Below are positions 1 to 11,464 of a stretch of 64,000 nt of DNA, piece by piece. Under the pieces are notes generated by a model. That model was not told the DNA's origin. It was given only the letters and a program-made list of their open reading frames with translations, and ran no database searches. Position 1 is the first letter of the stretch. Each line of letters starts with the position of its first letter. The DNA is taken from contig BLLK01000045.1 in assembly GCA_021927905.1 (NCBI GenBank), positions 496,001 to 560,000 on the forward strand, read 5' to 3'. This DNA is from Chaetoceros tenuissimus (Eukaryota > Bacillariophyta > Thalassiosirophyceae > Chaetocerotales > Chaetocerotaceae). The position numbers were made by a program, and so were the translations under genes.

Positions 1-95
1 TTCCTGTCATCGATAAAGCAGGAGCCATCAACACAGTTCTACTTTTTCATCACAGCTGAAATTTCAATCAGATCCAAATAGAGCTGATCGATGAA

Positions 96-2127
96 ATGGA
101 CGACAACGTAGAGCATACGTTAAGTCAATTTGATCTTGCCAATGGGGCATTGAAAACTCTAGATCCACCAGCAGATTTTGCTGGTCCTGTGAGGAAAAGG
201 AGAATCACAGATCCTTTATTCTTCTTGTTGATATTGGGAGCTTGGGGAGTGTCATCTTGGATCGGTGTGTATTCACTTCAAAATGGAAACTATAATAGAG
301 TCGTTCATCCTGTTGACTATAAAGGAAGAGTTTGCGGAGTAGATAAGGATTCCAGTGGACAAGTTCTTCCATCGTTTTGGCATCCAGTTGACAATTCTTC
401 AAATGGAGTATGTGTCGAGGAATGCCCTACACAAAACAATTTTCAACCTAATTCAAAGAATGAATTGATTTGCAGAGACAACGAAGATCTGCTTTCTATG
501 GACGGATGTTCAATTGCAGGAGTTTTGTCAAGTGACGTCTCTGCACTCATTGCATGCGGTGGCTGTATGTTCAAGACAGAGTCAAAAGTTTTGAACGATT
601 TTTGTATCCCTAATGATGTATCATCTGTTGTAGAGAAAGTGAACGAAGCTTATGTTAGCCAAGGAGTTTCTCTTTCAAATTGGTCTACTTTCAAGTATTC
701 AACTTATATGCAAAGACTCGTGAGGGATGTTAGAACAGCATTTGTAATTGTCGCAGGAGTAGGAATAGGTGGGAGTGTCTTCCTTGGAATAATCTTTTTG
801 ATTTTATCCATGTTCCCAATAGGTGTTGCTCCAATGATTTGGAGTTCCGCACTCTTGACTCCATGTGCTTTAGGTGGATGTGGTACTTACTTGTTTTTCC
901 TTGCGAATAAGTACTCCATTGATCAATCTGGAATGCATACAACTGCAGAAGCATATACAATATTGATTGCTTCATATGTTTTATGGAGTGTTGCTGGACT
1001 CATCCTTTGCGCTGTCCTCATCATGAGACAAGATATCACGAAAACAATCTTGGTTGCAAAAGCAGTAACTCGTTCCATCAAAGAAATCTCCTTCTCATCT
1101 GTTCTCGCCATCGTTCAAATGATTTTGTACTTGGCAACTGTTGGAACTTTTGGATTTTGGGTAGTTTTGCTTTCTACCACTGGAGATAAGGATTACTCTG
1201 TTCTTACACACTACATGTAAGTTACACTTGACTACGAGAATATATGTTGTGTCTTTCTTCCAGGAAACCAATACTGACATTTTCTTTTTACATAGGTTTG
1301 CATTTCTTATTTTCTCTTTATTGTGGACGTCAGAATTCATCACAGCTCTAGGAAAGATTGCTTTATCTCACTCTTATGCTGGCTGGTACTTTACTCCAGA
1401 AAAAGAAGAGGGTCACGGAGTTTCAGTTTTCAAGTGCACAATGGCCTCCATCACTTTCCACGCTGGAACTGCAGCATTCGGTTCATTGTTCATCAAGTTT
1501 GTAACGCTACTACGTTCTCCCATTCTCCTACTTCAGTCATGTATCAAGAGGTCAGGGATGGACAATATTTGCGCAGATGCAGTAATCTGCTGTTGCCAAT
1601 GCAATCTTTTCATTCTTGAACGCTTCTTGAAGTTCATGAGCAAAAAAGCATACACTCATTCTGCAATTTTCGGAACATCCTTTTGTAAATCGTCTCACGA
1701 GTCATACTACTTGAAGCTCCGCAACAATGATGTTTTTGAAGATGCAGGCCCATTTTCCTTGTTCTCAGTATTTTATACAAGACTCTTCATCGTATCCACT
1801 GTAACTGTCTCATCCTATGCACTTTTGGATACATTTTACTCTGAAAATCTCTTCTCGATTCTCTCAGTAATCGGGGTCATTGTGATGATTTCATATTACA
1901 TTAGTGAAATCTTTACGGATGTTTTGGGCGAAGCAGTATCTACATCAATGTACTGCTACATCGCCGATGAAGAAATTATGGGAGGAGAAGGCGCACAGTT
2001 TGTATACCCGGAGCTTGACGAATGTCTTGAGAAGATTTACACTAGTAATAGTAGAAAGCTAGCTATCGGAGGCGTTTCCAGTGAAAGATATGATGTAGAT
2101 GTACCAAAGGCGGTCGATGTTGTTTGA
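96..2127 (+). CDS. Choline transporter-like protein (CTL/SLC44 family), 2 exons
   Basis: Two exons, 96-1216 and 1296-2127, with a 79-nt GTAAGT...TAG intron (1217-1295), give about 650 residues, the usual CTL length. The N-terminal cytosolic tail is followed by a membrane segment near residues 38-60, a Cys-rich extracellular loop (about 70-200), then many membrane segments. The late cytosolic loop holds ERFLKFMSKKAY near residue 481, which closely resembles the family signature. CTL proteins carry choline or ethanolamine across plasma or organelle membranes; the substrate here is inferred from the family only. The ATG at 96 is preceded by an out-of-frame ATG at 91 that opens a short overlapping reading frame. 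Family assignment is firm; location in the cell is not shown by the sequence. Confidence 0.9.
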
Positions 2128-2635
2128 AAATAGTTGAAGATGAAAATAGTTAGGTATCAGAAAGTTTGATTTAATCGCTAAAATGTGTTTATGTTTTTAT
2201 AAAGTAAAGAAGTACTTCTTCAAAACTGGAATACTTAGTCTACTTTTCCAATTTTGCAAAGTCATCACACCGAATAATCTTTGCGCCTATTCTTTCTCAA
2301 CCATGCGTGTTTGTCGTAAAATGACACAGGGGTTTGGAATTTCTCCCTTCCCCTCCTCTACCCTTTCTCTTTTCTTAGAAAAACTTTGTGGCTGCAGCTG
2401 CAGCAACAAGCAACAAGCGACCATTGACAGAACATTAGTACACTGATATAACTGATATCTTGCATAGTTTCATCTATTATACTTAGCAATACATTCACTT
2501 TGCAGAATCAAGCTTCATTGGAAAACATTGACTAAAAGGAGCAGACTGGGGAGTAATACGCAATCTTTTTGACAACGAAATATTATAAACAAGCAACCAG
2601 CGCAAAACACATCCAAGAATAAAAATAAAACAAAT
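2128..2635. other. Intergenic, CTL to L27
   Basis: This stretch holds the 3' end of the transporter transcript and the upstream region of the L27 gene. A self-complementary CTGCAGCTGCAG lies near 2392-2403. No convincing coding sequence was seen. Confidence 0.6.
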
Positions 2636-2986
2636 ATGTCAAGCATAATAGTTAATTCACTGAGATCAAAGTCTGGTGTTTTCATGCAGCAACCAAATTC
2701 TAATTTTCTGCTGAGCCAAGTTCGAACAGCTACTAAAAAGGCTGGAGGTAGTACAAATAACGGAAGAGACTCAGCTGGACGTCGTCTAGGTATCAAGATT
2801 TATGGAAACCAAAAAGTAACAGCTGGGAATATAATCGCAAGGCAAAGAGGCAAGAAATGGTATCCAGGCGAGAATGTTGGAATGGGAAAAGACCACACTT
2901 TATTTGCAAAAACTGATGGAGTTGTGAAGTTCACTAGCCATCCATGGAAGAATAAGAAAAAGGTGGTGAACGTTGTAAGTGCATAG
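2636..2986 (+). CDS. Mitochondrial large-subunit ribosomal protein bL27m
   Basis: A 116-residue intronless protein. Residues after about 38 match bacterial L27: the [14 protein letters not shown] start, [37 protein letters not shown] and a GVVKF strand. L27 lies near the peptidyl-transferase centre of the 50S-type subunit. The first 35 or so residues are rich in Ser, Arg and hydrophobics, lack acids and end at VRTA, consistent with a mitochondrial presequence cleaved just before the L27 core. No signal peptide or plastid motif is visible, so the mitochondrial copy is preferred. The core looks complete. Confidence 0.93.
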   Translation: MSSIIVNSLRSKSGVFMQQPNSNFLLSQVRTATKKAGGSTNNGRDSAGRRLGIKIYGNQKVTAGNIIARQRGKKWYPGENVGMGKDHTLFAKTDGVVKFTSHPWKNKKKVVNVVSA

Positions 2987-4705
2987 ATATTGAAATGGGT
3001 GGTTTGGAAGATGAAAGTTGAAGTACTCGTAGAGCTATAACAACAAAATCACAGTAATCCAATACCTATACTCGTATTATAAGAGTAATCTATTATGACT
3101 GAATCATTTTCATTAATTGTTCAATGTAATACAGCGACAAGTGTAGTGGAAAAAGATGTTCGATTATATACGTACGTATTAATACCGAAAATAGTATTGG
3201 TAGATCAAAAAGATACTAAACAAAAGTGATAGCATTTAGAACGAGAGAAGAAACTGCGCACCATACGGGCATACGTGAAACGGAAAGAATAAAAACACTC
3301 AAAAATGCTGCAGCCACAGCATCACATCTCCTCATGAACCAGATAATTATTATTGCGTCTTGTTTCTTTTACCAAAAAGGAGTGAACAGATGAAATTGAG
3401 AGCATAATGGAATTTGCTCTTTGTATTTTCTACTCTATATATACAGCAAGCGAGAGTGCTTCGAAAATCATACGCGACAGTACTATACGTATTAATTTTT
3501 GAGTTCCATAGGTCATTCTCTGATGTACAACGGTAGCTTTCACTCATTTTCAACCAAAGAAAAGAGAGATACAGTAAAACGAATATTAGAAATGAAGTCA
3601 GCGTGAAAAACTGGGTAGAATAGAGTACCATAAAGTGTTGTTTAGACTTGCTTTCAGAAACTTTAAAAATGATCGTACGTAGTTTGAAGATGCATTGAAG
3701 AGCCTCTACGATGGTCTAGCTTGGGCATTAAGATCGTCGTAGATGCAAAAAGAAGGTTGATTCACTTACATATTCTCTTTTCTAGTAGTGTCATTGGAAT
3801 TCTCATCATTGGTCCAAGCGATGGCCGACGCCTCATTTTCTGTTCTTGGACATCGTCGGCCAAATTAGCTTTGAAAAGACTTTTCGGAGTTTGTATTCAG
3901 AGATCTCAATGCCATTGATGCCTTTCTCCGAGGATTACGCCTTCTACCATTCTCTTCCATGGCATTGGAATTCACAATGGATGGATGGAATGAGATTGGA
4001 ATTTGAATTTGTAGTAGCGACGAGTTTTCTGTGAGAAAAATCAAGTCGAACAAAAGGAAAGCACTTGAAATCAATACAATTGAGAAAGCTGGAGAGACAA
4101 GCGAATCAATGAATGCTCTTTTGATGATTCGAATAAGAAATGTCTGTATTCAAAAGGTGGCTGCGGGTGAGGGATTGTATTGAATTCGAAAAGATGATTT
4201 GAAATGAAGAAATCGTGAGTTTACCTTTTTCCACTGTAACTTTTTCTAAAGTGCTCCAGACGCCAAGCGGTCTTTTCGAATTAGATTCAAATCTATCAAT
4301 GCAGCAATGATGTAAGTATCAGCTTCTATCAATAGTCAGAATGAAATGATTCGAAAAAGAGTGCTGCATGGAAAATTGATGGTGTGTGGTTTTCCTTTTG
4401 TGTCTGAACAGACGGTCCTACGTCCTTCGTTTATCGTCCTACGTCCTACTCATCCGACATCGGTCATAAGCTAAAATGGCTTTCTCGTTGGGTAAATTTT
4501 TTTTCTCGAATCTGGACTGTAAAGAAGGAGCTACAAACTTCCTTTTATTTCTTCGACGATACGTTTATGACGTTGAAAATTGTGCTGAAATGTTTGATGA
4601 TTTTTTGAATACTGTGAAAGTACTTACGGCATATTCACAAAGTGTGGATTTCATTTAGTTTCATGTTGATACTTTTTTGCGGCTCACATAAAAGCAAAAA
4701 GAAAT
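2987..4705. other. Gene-poor stretch before tRNA-Glu
   Basis: No credible protein gene was found; the open frames are short and without recognisable content. It contains TACGTAC-type palindromes near 3169-3178 and 3674-3681, an inverted repeat GGCCGACG (3823-3830) / CGTCGGCC (3854-3861), two copies of GTCCTACGTCCT (about 4415-4426 and 4436-4447), and one copy of a roughly 38-nt element also found at 61042-61080. Confidence 0.55.
4293..4330 (+). repeat. Dispersed 38-nt element, copy A
   Basis: This stretch matches 61042-61080 with about one substitution and one single-base gap. Both copies contain GATGTAAGTATCAGCTTC and lie in non-coding DNA about 57 kb apart. The nature of the element is unknown. 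Confidence 0.6.
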
Positions 4706-4778
4706 TTCCGGATCGGGGACTCGAACCCCGGGATCCTGCGTGAAAGGCAAGTATGTTAACCACCTACATCAATCCGGA
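4706..4778 (-). tRNA. tRNA-Glu (anticodon UUC)
   Basis: On the minus strand the sequence folds as a full cloverleaf: acceptor TCCGGAT/ATCCGGA (perfect 7 bp), D stem ATGT/ACAT with GGTGG in the loop, anticodon stem CTTGC/GCAGG with loop CTTTCAC giving anticodon TTC, and T arm CGGGG-TTCGAGT-CCCCG. The discriminator base is A. No intron is present. A run of five T downstream on the minus strand (4696-4700) can serve as the RNA polymerase III terminator. The tRNA reads GAA and, by wobble, GAG. Confidence 0.93.
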
Positions 4779-5912
4779 TCTTGTTGAACGAATCGCTCTC
4801 ATGACACTATAGATTCTCTCAAAATGTTTTCGCAGTGAAAGTAATCATATTCCTGTTGCAGGCATATGTTCTTGTACACCATGTACCATTGCCATCATCT
4901 CTATTCATTCTTTACCTAATACCTAGTTACAATGGAAGTGCATCAATGTTTACCTCAATCTATTGTAATTCCTTTCTTGGTAACATGTTTAGCAATAATG
5001 CTAAGTTTTAAGCTACGAGAATACGGTATTCGATAGTTGTCATGGGTTTATAATTATCAAACTTTTCTCAGTGTTGCTGCTATAGCAAACATCTTTGTGG
5101 TTCTTGGACTGACTTGAAAATAGATTATTTCAACCTCTTCATGATTTATTTTGAAGCCCTCAACACCAGAAAACTAAAGGAAACAATGACGTACCATCGC
5201 CATCTTAGGCTAAATACTGAATCTCCTATGGAAACACACAACCAGCAATTGAATATCTCGCCATTTGAGATGAAGGTAAGGGGAGATTATAGTGTTTACT
5301 TCAATGATACATTCTCATGAGGAAGGGCAAGTACTAGTATTCCAAAGAGTCGAAATATTTTCATTTCATGAACTCGTCGTTATGTCCCAACCTAACGAAG
5401 ATATCCTTTTCTAAAAATAGAGCCCAATTTAGCATGACAGAACAGGCCTTATTTGCAACAGTCTACTTGTTTTATTTCATTTCTTTTTATAATTTTGATG
5501 ACTCTACAGTTTATATATGGTATAGGATAAGATTTATCATGGATGGCAATCATCTGAGGTTAGAGTGGAAGCATCAACCAGTCATAATTTTAACTTTTCT
5601 TCAGCTAGAAGAAAACTTGCTGAAGGCAATTTTTATATCTTTAAAAAAGCCGTACAATCTACTCAACAACTTTTAAAAGAGGGAGGTATTAGCGGATAGT
5701 GGTTGCATGTTGGTGGCGTCAATACGAGTAGATTTTATATTTTTTATTGCTGCTTTTGTGACGCATAGATGACGTCAGACCCCCATGACATTGGACATGA
5801 AGATGAGATGTACATTGTACATACTACATAAGTACCATAGTGCAAACAACAACCTCACACCCACACTATATCCAATCTAGTTACAAACGACTATGTTCCA
5901 CCTGAAGAAGAA
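4779..5912. other. Intergenic between tRNA-Glu and SGNH gene
   Basis: This is AT-rich sequence with only short unconvincing open frames. The last 150 bases before the ATG at 5913 hold TGACGTCA-like sequence around 5770 (GATGACGTCAGAC), which resembles CRE/bZIP sites known in diatom promoters. That reading is inference. Confidence 0.4.
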
Positions 5913-7989
5913 ATGAAAACCTCTACTATTATATCATTCACAATTGGTTTTGGAGTTTGCTATCTCCTTTTTGCTGGTTTGAATCTTTTCCATGCAATCC
6001 ATATTTCTTCATCCATAATAACTACTGCTGAAGATGTTCAAAAGACAACATTTATACAAGATAGTAAAACTGACGGTAATGATAGTGACCCACATATCCA
6101 AATTGAAAATGAATTACTGAACAAACAAAATGAAGAAGCAAGTATAAAAGACACTAACATGTGTTCCATGCTTGGGCTGCACCTCAAATCGCCGTCATAT
6201 ATATGGAACCAAAACATTGAAATGATATTCAACTCTAGTCGGCACCTCCAAGATAAGGAGTCGGAATATATATGGCACGACTATACCGCAAGATTATTGA
6301 ACTATATGACAACACAGAGAATGCAAATAAGTGTAAAGAATCTGCCATTTCGATATTGGTATCAAGTCGATAGAATTCTTAAACTTTTGTACGAAAGAAT
6401 AAAATATATACAAGAGAATGGGAACAAAGATAACGACAATGCTCCTCGAAAAGTAAACATTTTGGTAATGGTGAGTTAAATTGTTTTCGAAAAGAAAGGC
6501 TAGTCCATGAATACAAAATCTGAAATTGTGTTTCAAAATCGTCCAGGGAGGAAGCGTGACTATGGGGGTTTTATGTAATCAAAATCCAATCATGGTTACC
6601 TCCAGATTTGCTCGTAGAAATTGTGCCTGGCCTACAAGGTTAGAAATGTTCTTGAATTCAGTAGCTCGTAATGCTCTTGGTGTGGAAGGCGACATTGTCA
6701 GTCTTCAAATGATTACTCTAGGTGGAACAAACACGGAGTCGGCAATAAAAATTTGGGACTATGATTTATTTCCTGCTGATATGCCATTTCCAGATATTGT
6801 ATTTCATGGATATGCTACAAATGATATGCATGTATTGAGTGTTCAAGAAGCAGAAAAGCGTGGTATCACCTTGGAAGACATGATTTTGGAAGTGAACCAA
6901 CAATTTGTACGAGCGATATTGAAACCTAGAGCAAGTTGTGAAGACAATTTGGAACCTCTACTTATCTATTATGACGATTATATTGGCAATGAGCAACGTG
7001 AACTTGTTAATACTCATTCTTTTGCGAGAGCAGCACAGACATTAGCATCTTACTATGGCTTTGGGCTCATATCTTATGCTGACGCCGTAAGACACTTAGT
7101 GTATGCAGATACAAAAGAAGACTTTTTTTCTCCTAGTGGCTGGCCTGATCGACAAGTACATCCAAGCATGTCTATGCACATCTCTTCAACTTGGATCATT
7201 GCATATAATCTCCTGAACATGGCAGCTACATTTTGTTCAAGCAATGGTATAGACAATGAGTTTAGTCATTCCATAAATAAGACGAATGACCACAAAACAA
7301 AGCTAGAATACAAGAATAAAAATGGACTACCAAAGCTAAGAAGCGACAACAATCTTGCGGGCGAACCCGATACTGTTCCTTCCTCAATATTACCCGAGCT
7401 GACACCAAGCTTATCCTTGGATGATATTTCTTCGAAATGGCACGATTCTAGCAAGCTGTCATTCGACTCTTCGAAATGTAGCGTAAATGAAGGCAGGAGG
7501 GAAAAGCCGTGCACTTTCTCTTGGATTGGCGGGCTTGAACGCAAGTTCGACAAAGTCGCGCATCTAGAAAAAAGAATGAAACCAGTGCTTTCCAAAAATG
7601 ATGGTTGGAGAGCGACTGCTGACAACAATAAGCTCGGCTACGAAGCATCGAGGATGGGCGCTACTTTCGAAATTCTCTTGAAACCTAAGAATCTTGATGT
7701 GCTGCAGACCTTAAACTTCATGGTGATGAAAAGCTACGGTGAGAAATGGAAAGATAGCAAAGTAAGAATAGAAGCCTACGTTGATAGGTCAGGTGAAAGT
7801 CCATCATACACTCCAGCAAAGACATTGGAGATAAGTGGAATTCATGATCGTCACACTAGCGAAACATACAATCATTACCTTGATCTTGGCAGTCAAAAAG
7901 CTACATCACAAGATTCATTGAGGATCAAATTCGTTCTCGTTGGAGGTAATACGTTCAAATTTATGGGTATGGCTTTTTGTAATCATTAA
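5913..7989 (+). CDS. Membrane-anchored SGNH (GDSL-type) hydrolase-like protein, 2 exons
   Basis: Exons 5913-6470 and 6547-7989, intron 76 nt, 666 residues. A hydrophobic segment at residues 7-28 with almost no preceding residues suggests a signal anchor, so the body should be luminal or extracellular. SGNH blocks are visible in order: GGSVTMG near 187 (candidate nucleophile Ser189, just after the splice), GGTNTES near 245, GYATND near 275, and DRQVHPS near 387 with the Asp/His pair. An inserted low-complexity linker (about 425-500) leads to a C-terminal domain (about 510-666) of likely beta-sandwich type. Such enzymes are esterases or deacetylases of sugars and lipids; the substrate is unknown. 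It ends only 28 bp from the convergent THOC5 gene. Confidence 0.75.
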
Positions 7990-8017
7990 ATAACTTTTAG
8001 AGAATAGATTTTTAAAG

Positions 8018-10096
8018 TTAAAGCCCATGTTTGTAAAGCTCATATAGACTTGAGGGGCAACGACCCCTACCTCTCATTTCGTTCGCTGCACTATTCTTAA
8101 CTGCAGCTCCATCAGTATTAGAAAGCATCAGGTCCCATTCCAACATGATTTGCCTCAATTGATGACTAAGAATCCAATCAAAAGATTCCACAACTTCTTG
8201 ATTGTAATAAATCCCGTTTCCACCTTCCAAAGAATTCACTCTAGCCTCAATATTACCCAGTGTACAGTCATATAGATTCGAATCACCGCGACTATTAGGG
8301 ACCAAAGTTGTTGCTTCCTGTAAAGACCATGTTGGTGGTTGTACAGGGTATCTTGAATCAATTTTGACTTGGCACTTGAGGGTCTTTGTATTACATTTCA
8401 AAGTTAAGGCATAGATTACGGAATTGTCATCATTTGCAAGCTCACTGAAATTCAAAATCTTTGTTTTAAAATCACTTGGGTCGACGGAGGGATGAACATT
8501 CACAACGCCATTTCCAAAACTTTTCAAATGCTGGCGAAGAACTACATGCGATCGCACTCTTCTCTGGATTAATTGCATCATAGTTTTCATACTTGCTTCA
8601 ATCTGAGATTGGGTCATCATATCATTATTCTCTAAATTTTCTCCCAAATGTTTTGAAGTGAAATTCAGACCAGCTACATATTGGCACCAGTTGTAAGGTC
8701 TACCAATTTCTGAGGATGTGAAGAAACTTTGACGAAGTTTCCAAAGGGCCATCTGACTCAAAGAAGGAACTTCCTCATTTTCTTCTTCCATATCAAAGTC
8801 AATTCCATCCTCTTCTGTTTCAACATTTCTTGTTTCTATAACTCCTGACAAGGAATGAGAATTACTGTCAGCATCAATTTTCAAGATAATGTTCTCAGCT
8901 GATCCCGTAGGTAGATCTTGTCCATTATCATTTTCTATCAAGTCTTGAAGCAATAAACTGCTAACAGTTTTGCTCGTCTTTGATTTTGAAGACCAAAGTA
9001 ATTCACTAGCTTTATCTTGCACCACTCTAGCTGTGACGAAGTTTAATTCCGAGTAATACTCAAACTCAACTTTCAACATTTCATCTTTCGACCCATTCTT
9101 GACAGGAATTTGTAACTGTATACATTTTTCGTTCTTTCTTACAAGTTTCTTGTACATAGCAGCTAGTTTTTCATTTTCAGTATTGATCTCCATACTGGTG
9201 TCATTATCGATATCTTTGATTGTGACAGACCACCCGCTATATAATGGACTGTCTTTGTTGGCGTGAATAAAGGTTTTCAATTGCACATAGAGCGTATACA
9301 ATGGTCCACAAAGATTTCCAGCAACTTCATCCCTTTCATCAGTTGTCAGTGACAAAGAAGTCTCTGGATGATTGAAGTCCTGAAAATGCTTTTTAATTAC
9401 ATCCATACCCTTTTCTAATTGCTCGATTTGTTTAGGTACTGATGCCAAAAACTTCCTCTTCTTGTTCAACTCTTGAAGGAGCTGAGATTTCTCTTTCTTA
9501 GCTTTGAGGACTTGAGTATGAAGCGATCCACGAGTAGATAGTTCTTGGTGTAATTTGGATAGATTTGCACTATGTCTTGCAGTATCATGGTGTGAATATG
9601 TCGCAGTACCTTCTTTTCTTGCAGCTTTAGATGGCGCAAGAAATATATCTATTATTTCGTCTTGATCCATTTCCTCAGTGGCATCTTCTGCTTTATTTTC
9701 TTCATTAATTTCATTAGATGCGACCTCAAGCTCATCCTTTGCCATTTTGAAGAGAAAGGTAGAGTCAACTTGTGTACAACTTCTTATTTCATTTTCCAGA
9801 TGATTCTTTTCGTATAAGATATTCTGCAATAAAAGTGCTTCATTTTCAACTTGTCTTCGTTTCAAATTTACCTGCGCTGAAATATCAGACCCTACCAACA
9901 GACCTAGCTGTCTCTGACTTTTCTTTAGTTGCAACATCTGAGTGGTTGTAGCAGATGACAGTTCACCAATTTTCTTTTCACTTCCTGGTTTGCAGTTGTC
10001 CATCATAGATTTGATGGACGAGATCAAAGCTGCGGAAGCTCCAGACGATGCATCATATGTGGAGGACGCGACTTCACTTTCTTCCTGTACCTTCAT
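8018..10096 (-). CDS. THOC5: THO complex subunit 5 (THOC5) homologue
   Basis: A 692-residue intronless protein, close to human THOC5 length (683). Recognisable features are the conserved coiled-coil core (LHQELSTRGSLHTQVL, then a Lys-rich helix and IEQLEKGM), the following LCGPLYTLYVQLKTF block, and a C-terminal half with RRVRSHVVLRQHL and strands typical of the family. THOC5 belongs to the THO/TREX complex, which couples transcription to mRNA packaging and nuclear export. The ATG at 10096 is used; an in-frame TTG just upstream is not. An acidic patch (about 440-455) interrupts the middle. The gene is convergent with the SGNH gene. Confidence 0.87.
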   Translation of the reverse strand: MKVQEESEVASSTYDASSGASAALISSIKSMMDNCKPGSEKKIGELSSATTTQMLQLKKSQRQLGLLVGSDISAQVNLKRRQVENEALLLQNILYEKNHLENEIRSCTQVDSTFLFKMAKDELEVASNEINEENKAEDATEEMDQDEIIDIFLAPSKAARKEGTATYSHHDTARHSANLSKLHQELSTRGSLHTQVLKAKKEKSQLLQELNKKRKFLASVPKQIEQLEKGMDVIKKHFQDFNHPETSLSLTTDERDEVAGNLCGPLYTLYVQLKTFIHANKDSPLYSGWSVTIKDIDNDTSMEINTENEKLAAMYKKLVRKNEKCIQLQIPVKNGSKDEMLKVEFEYYSELNFVTARVVQDKASELLWSSKSKTSKTVSSLLLQDLIENDNGQDLPTGSAENIILKIDADSNSHSLSGVIETRNVETEEDGIDFDMEEENEEVPSLSQMALWKLRQSFFTSSEIGRPYNWCQYVAGLNFTSKHLGENLENNDMMTQSQIEASMKTMMQLIQRRVRSHVVLRQHLKSFGNGVVNVHPSVDPSDFKTKILNFSELANDDNSVIYALTLKCNTKTLKCQVKIDSRYPVQPPTWSLQEATTLVPNSRGDSNLYDCTLGNIEARVNSLEGGNGIYYNQEVVESFDWILSHQLRQIMLEWDLMLSNTDGAAVKNSAANEMRGRGRCPSSLYELYKHGL

Positions 10097-10474
10097 AGCC
10101 AATGCTTGGTTCGATTATTACTTTTCGCAAGAGCTCCACAATCAAACAAAACTCAGTACCGATTTACGTAGTGAGGCACTACTGAGAAATTGCACAACTA
10201 GTAATTAGTTAGTGTAATTTGTATCAAGTGCATGATAGTGCATCTCAGCTGATCATCTCATTAATGCTATGGAAAGTACCTATGCATAGAGTACGTACGC
10301 ACCAACCTCGTAAAAAATAGAGTGTCCTCAAAATTCAAAGTCAAAATTCTATTTTCATTTCAAAGAGCAAATAGAAATACATAAATGAAACTATTCAAAT
10401 TTACCATCGTATGGTAGCAATACGTACTCAAGTATAATCTATTATATATTCTTTACAACAAAAATAATAATTAT
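10097..10474. other. Intergenic, THOC5 promoter side / FkbM 3' side
   Basis: Both neighbours read on the minus strand. The stretch holds GTACGTACG at 10291-10300 and TACGTA at 10421, members of a palindromic motif that recurs in intergenic DNA of this window. Nothing coding was seen. Confidence 0.5.
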
Positions 10475-11464
10475 CTAGGAGTGCACCTTTCTTGAATCAT
10501 TTACTGTTGGCTTTGCAAATCGATCTCCATCAACAAGTGTCATCCATTTCGTACTTCTACCTCCAACCCATCCAAGTGCATCAACTGCACCTACAATATC
10601 AAGTTCATTCTTAAAGTCTGAATGTATCCATGATGTCTCCATACCATCTTCATTGTTGCCAGCCAAGTAAAGGTATCCGTTGGCGTATAATAAATCCGTT
10701 AACTCTTGACTTGGTCTTTCAACAGTCATGACTTTAAATTTGTAGTCAGAAAATGGGAAATCTTTCATAACCAAATATTCTGCTCCTTCAATGTCCAAAG
10801 ATAAGTAATCAATTAGATAAGGCGCATGATATCTCTCCAAAACCTCTTGTATCGGTACGGTGTATAAAGTATCTGGTCTTTCATTTGACTTTGGGATATT
10901 TGGATCAATAAAATCTTCAATACCTCCACTTGCACCTCTACGCCACATATCTCTGTACATTCGGAATTTCACTTTCTGCATACGTTCTTTTCCAACCACA
11001 GCCGCTGCAACATGACATTTACGATGAGCAAGATTTTGCCAATACATTGGATTTGGTTCAACACAAATTCCAGTCCAATCATGCAATGCCTCAAGTTTAT
11101 AAGTGTTTGAAAGGTTTACCGCGTCATTTGCTGCGAGGTCTAGGAAGAAGCCTCCTTTTTTCTCCTTGAATAAACTTGCTACGAGGTAGTCTTGTTTACA
11201 TTGCGACCCTCTTCCTTTTGTCTGAAGGATATCATGACCACCATAGAAGACATCGATAGGCTTCCATCCCTCAGTTTCTTTCACGGGAACATTCACGTGT
11301 AGTTTGTTCTGTGCTAGGTTGCTCAAGTAATTGTCTTCACTATCAGGGAGTAAATGAAAAATTAATGTCAACACTAAAAAGAGTATTACTAATAGTAACA
11401 CTTTGATTACTAATAACAAGGATGATGCCGAGTTTCTTGCTTTACTGCTTTGAACTACAACCAT
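10475..11464 (-). CDS. FkbM-type methyltransferase, type II membrane protein
   Basis: A 329-residue protein starting at the ATG at 11464. A strong membrane segment lies at about residues 12-35, preceded by a short basic tail, so a Golgi-type signal anchor is likely. The catalytic part shows the SAM-binding GGFFLDLAANDAVNLSNT and GICVEPNP motifs and the FkbM hallmark DYLSLDIEGAEYLVMKDF. FkbM enzymes O-methylate sugars or small molecules; with a Golgi anchor, methylation of a glycan is plausible but inferred. The frame is open further upstream to an ATG at 11584, which would place about 40 extra residues before the anchor; the shorter start is preferred for topology. No introns. Confidence 0.82.
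   Translation of the reverse strand: MVVVQSSKARNSASSLLLVIKVLLLVILFLVLTLIFHLLPDSEDNYLSNLAQNKLHVNVPVKETEGWKPIDVFYGGHDILQTKGRGSQCKQDYLVASLFKEKKGGFFLDLAANDAVNLSNTYKLEALHDWTGICVEPNPMYWQNLAHRKCHVAAAVVGKERMQKVKFRMYRDMWRRGASGGIEDFIDPNIPKSNERPDTLYTVPIQEVLERYHAPYLIDYLSLDIEGAEYLVMKDFPFSDYKFKVMTVERPSQELTDLLYANGYLYLAGNNEDGMETSWIHSDFKNELDIVGAVDALGWVGGRSTKWMTLVDGDRFAKPTVNDSRKVHS

Noticed and set aside
2183-2446. 87-codon frame after the transporter gene
   Set aside because: It lies in the probable 3' UTR and upstream region; Phe/Ser/Cys-rich product with no family.
5114-5676. Two consecutive open frames downstream of tRNA-Glu
   Set aside because: Composition is what AT-rich DNA gives by chance, there is no splice join that makes a sensible protein, and no motif.
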